Both the position numbers and the translations under genes were made by a program. The notes under the pieces are model-generated. The model searched no databases. It saw only the letters and a list, made by a program, of their open reading frames with translations, and had not been told where the DNA came from. DNA of 13,771 bases from positions 12,822 through 26,592 of the forward strand of contig DIVW01000004.1 of the NCBI GenBank assembly GCA_002428365.1, written 5' to 3'. Of this stretch, positions 13,559-13,771 are shown in pieces (position 1 is the stretch's first letter; each line of letters starts with the position of its first letter). This stretch comes from Propionibacteriaceae bacterium UBA6122 (lineage in GTDB: Bacteria > Actinomycetota > Actinomycetes > Propionibacteriales > Propionibacteriaceae).

Positions 13559-13771
13559 GTGACCAGCAACGAGCAGTACCCAGGCAGCGACCAACCGCTG
13601 GATCCGACCCCGGACGCACCGCTAGCCCCGTCGATCAATGAGCCGGCAGCTCCGGACCTTCAGCCCACCGCGCCAATTCCGCCGGTCACCAATGAGCCCA
13701 CCGTGACGATGCCGCCGGTCACCGCCGAGCCCACCGTGACGATGCCGCCGGTCACCGCCGAGCCCACCGTG
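13559..13771 (+). CDS. Pro/Thr-rich repeat protein, N-terminal part (cut by window edge)
   Basis: 71 codons are visible; the 3' end lies outside. The GTG start has a clear GAGGGAG (13547-13553) 5 nt upstream. The N-terminus (VTSNEQYPGSDQPLDPTPD...) is hydrophilic and acidic, with no signal peptide or helix so far. From residue 41 it consists of 11-residue repeats of the form PPVTxEPTVTM. Such Pro/Thr/Glu-rich stretches often form an unstructured cytoplasmic or cell-wall-spanning arm ahead of a membrane or enzymatic domain in actinobacteria, but which domain follows cannot be seen. No function is proposed. Confidence 0.75.
   Translation, partial: MTSNEQYPGSDQPLDPTPDAPLAPSINEPAAPDLQPTAPIPPVTNEPTVTMPPVTAEPTVTMPPVTAEPTV
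13679..13771 (+). repeat. In-frame 33-nt tandem repeat
   Basis: Units at 13679-13711, 13712-13744 and 13745-13771 (cut) encode PPVTxEPTVTM. Unit 1 has AAT (Asn) where units 2 and 3 have GCC (Ala); the 27 shared nt of units 2 and 3 are identical, suggesting recent expansion. An imperfect relative, APSINEPAAP, precedes them. The array continues beyond the window. Confidence 0.9.

Noticed and set aside
1..13771. CRISPR array, toxin-antitoxin pair, defence system or biosynthetic cluster
   Set aside because: No regularly spaced repeats, no small paired toxin-like genes and no nuclease or synthase signatures were seen; the tandem repeat at the end is in frame within a protein gene.

Overview
The window is high-GC, densely coded DNA. 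GTG starts, TAnnnT-type -10 boxes, apparently leaderless genes, an NrtR-like NAD regulator and a WS/DGAT acyltransferase together point to an actinobacterium. Glycogen metabolism and the gene mix would fit a Propionibacteriales-like organism, but that finer placement is a guess. Most genes are ordinary metabolic genes. The less ordinary parts are the NAD regulatory signals, two families of REP-like intergenic repeats, and a duplicated 47-nt leader near the right end.

Positions 1-5155 hold an NAD module: the 3' end of an NrtR-like regulator, a WS/DGAT-type acyltransferase, then nadA-nadB-nadC joined by 4-bp ATGA overlaps. The last three genes form the de novo route from aspartate to nicotinate mononucleotide. 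The gap before nadA contains palindromes that lie over and just upstream of the likely promoter and are good operator candidates. A NiaP-type niacin transporter lies on the minus strand at 8685-10016, so regulation, synthesis and vitamin uptake for NAD all occur in this one stretch.

Positions 5378-8683 hold glycogen phosphorylase followed directly (TAA|GTG) by a CbbY-type HAD sugar-phosphate phosphatase. The phosphatase converges on niaP with a single base between the stop codons. Upstream of niaP on the minus strand is an OsmC-type peroxiredoxin that ends in a strong hairpin terminator. It diverges from a PAP2-type lipid phosphatase.

Positions 11457-11575 hold a tRNA-Ala(GGC) and its UUCG-loop terminator. 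The right part holds a multi-pass membrane protein of unknown function, a small four-helix K+ channel, and the start of a Pro/Thr-rich repeat protein cut off by the window edge. The intergenic DNA before each of the last two genes carries a copy of the same 47-nt sequence.

Translation signals are mixed. nrtR-downstream, nad, niaP and osmC genes have Shine-Dalgarno sequences. glgP, the PAP2 gene and probably the channel gene have none, but show TAnnnT 6-7 nt before the start codon, the layout of leaderless actinobacterial genes. No insertion sequence, integrase, CRISPR array or phage gene was seen.
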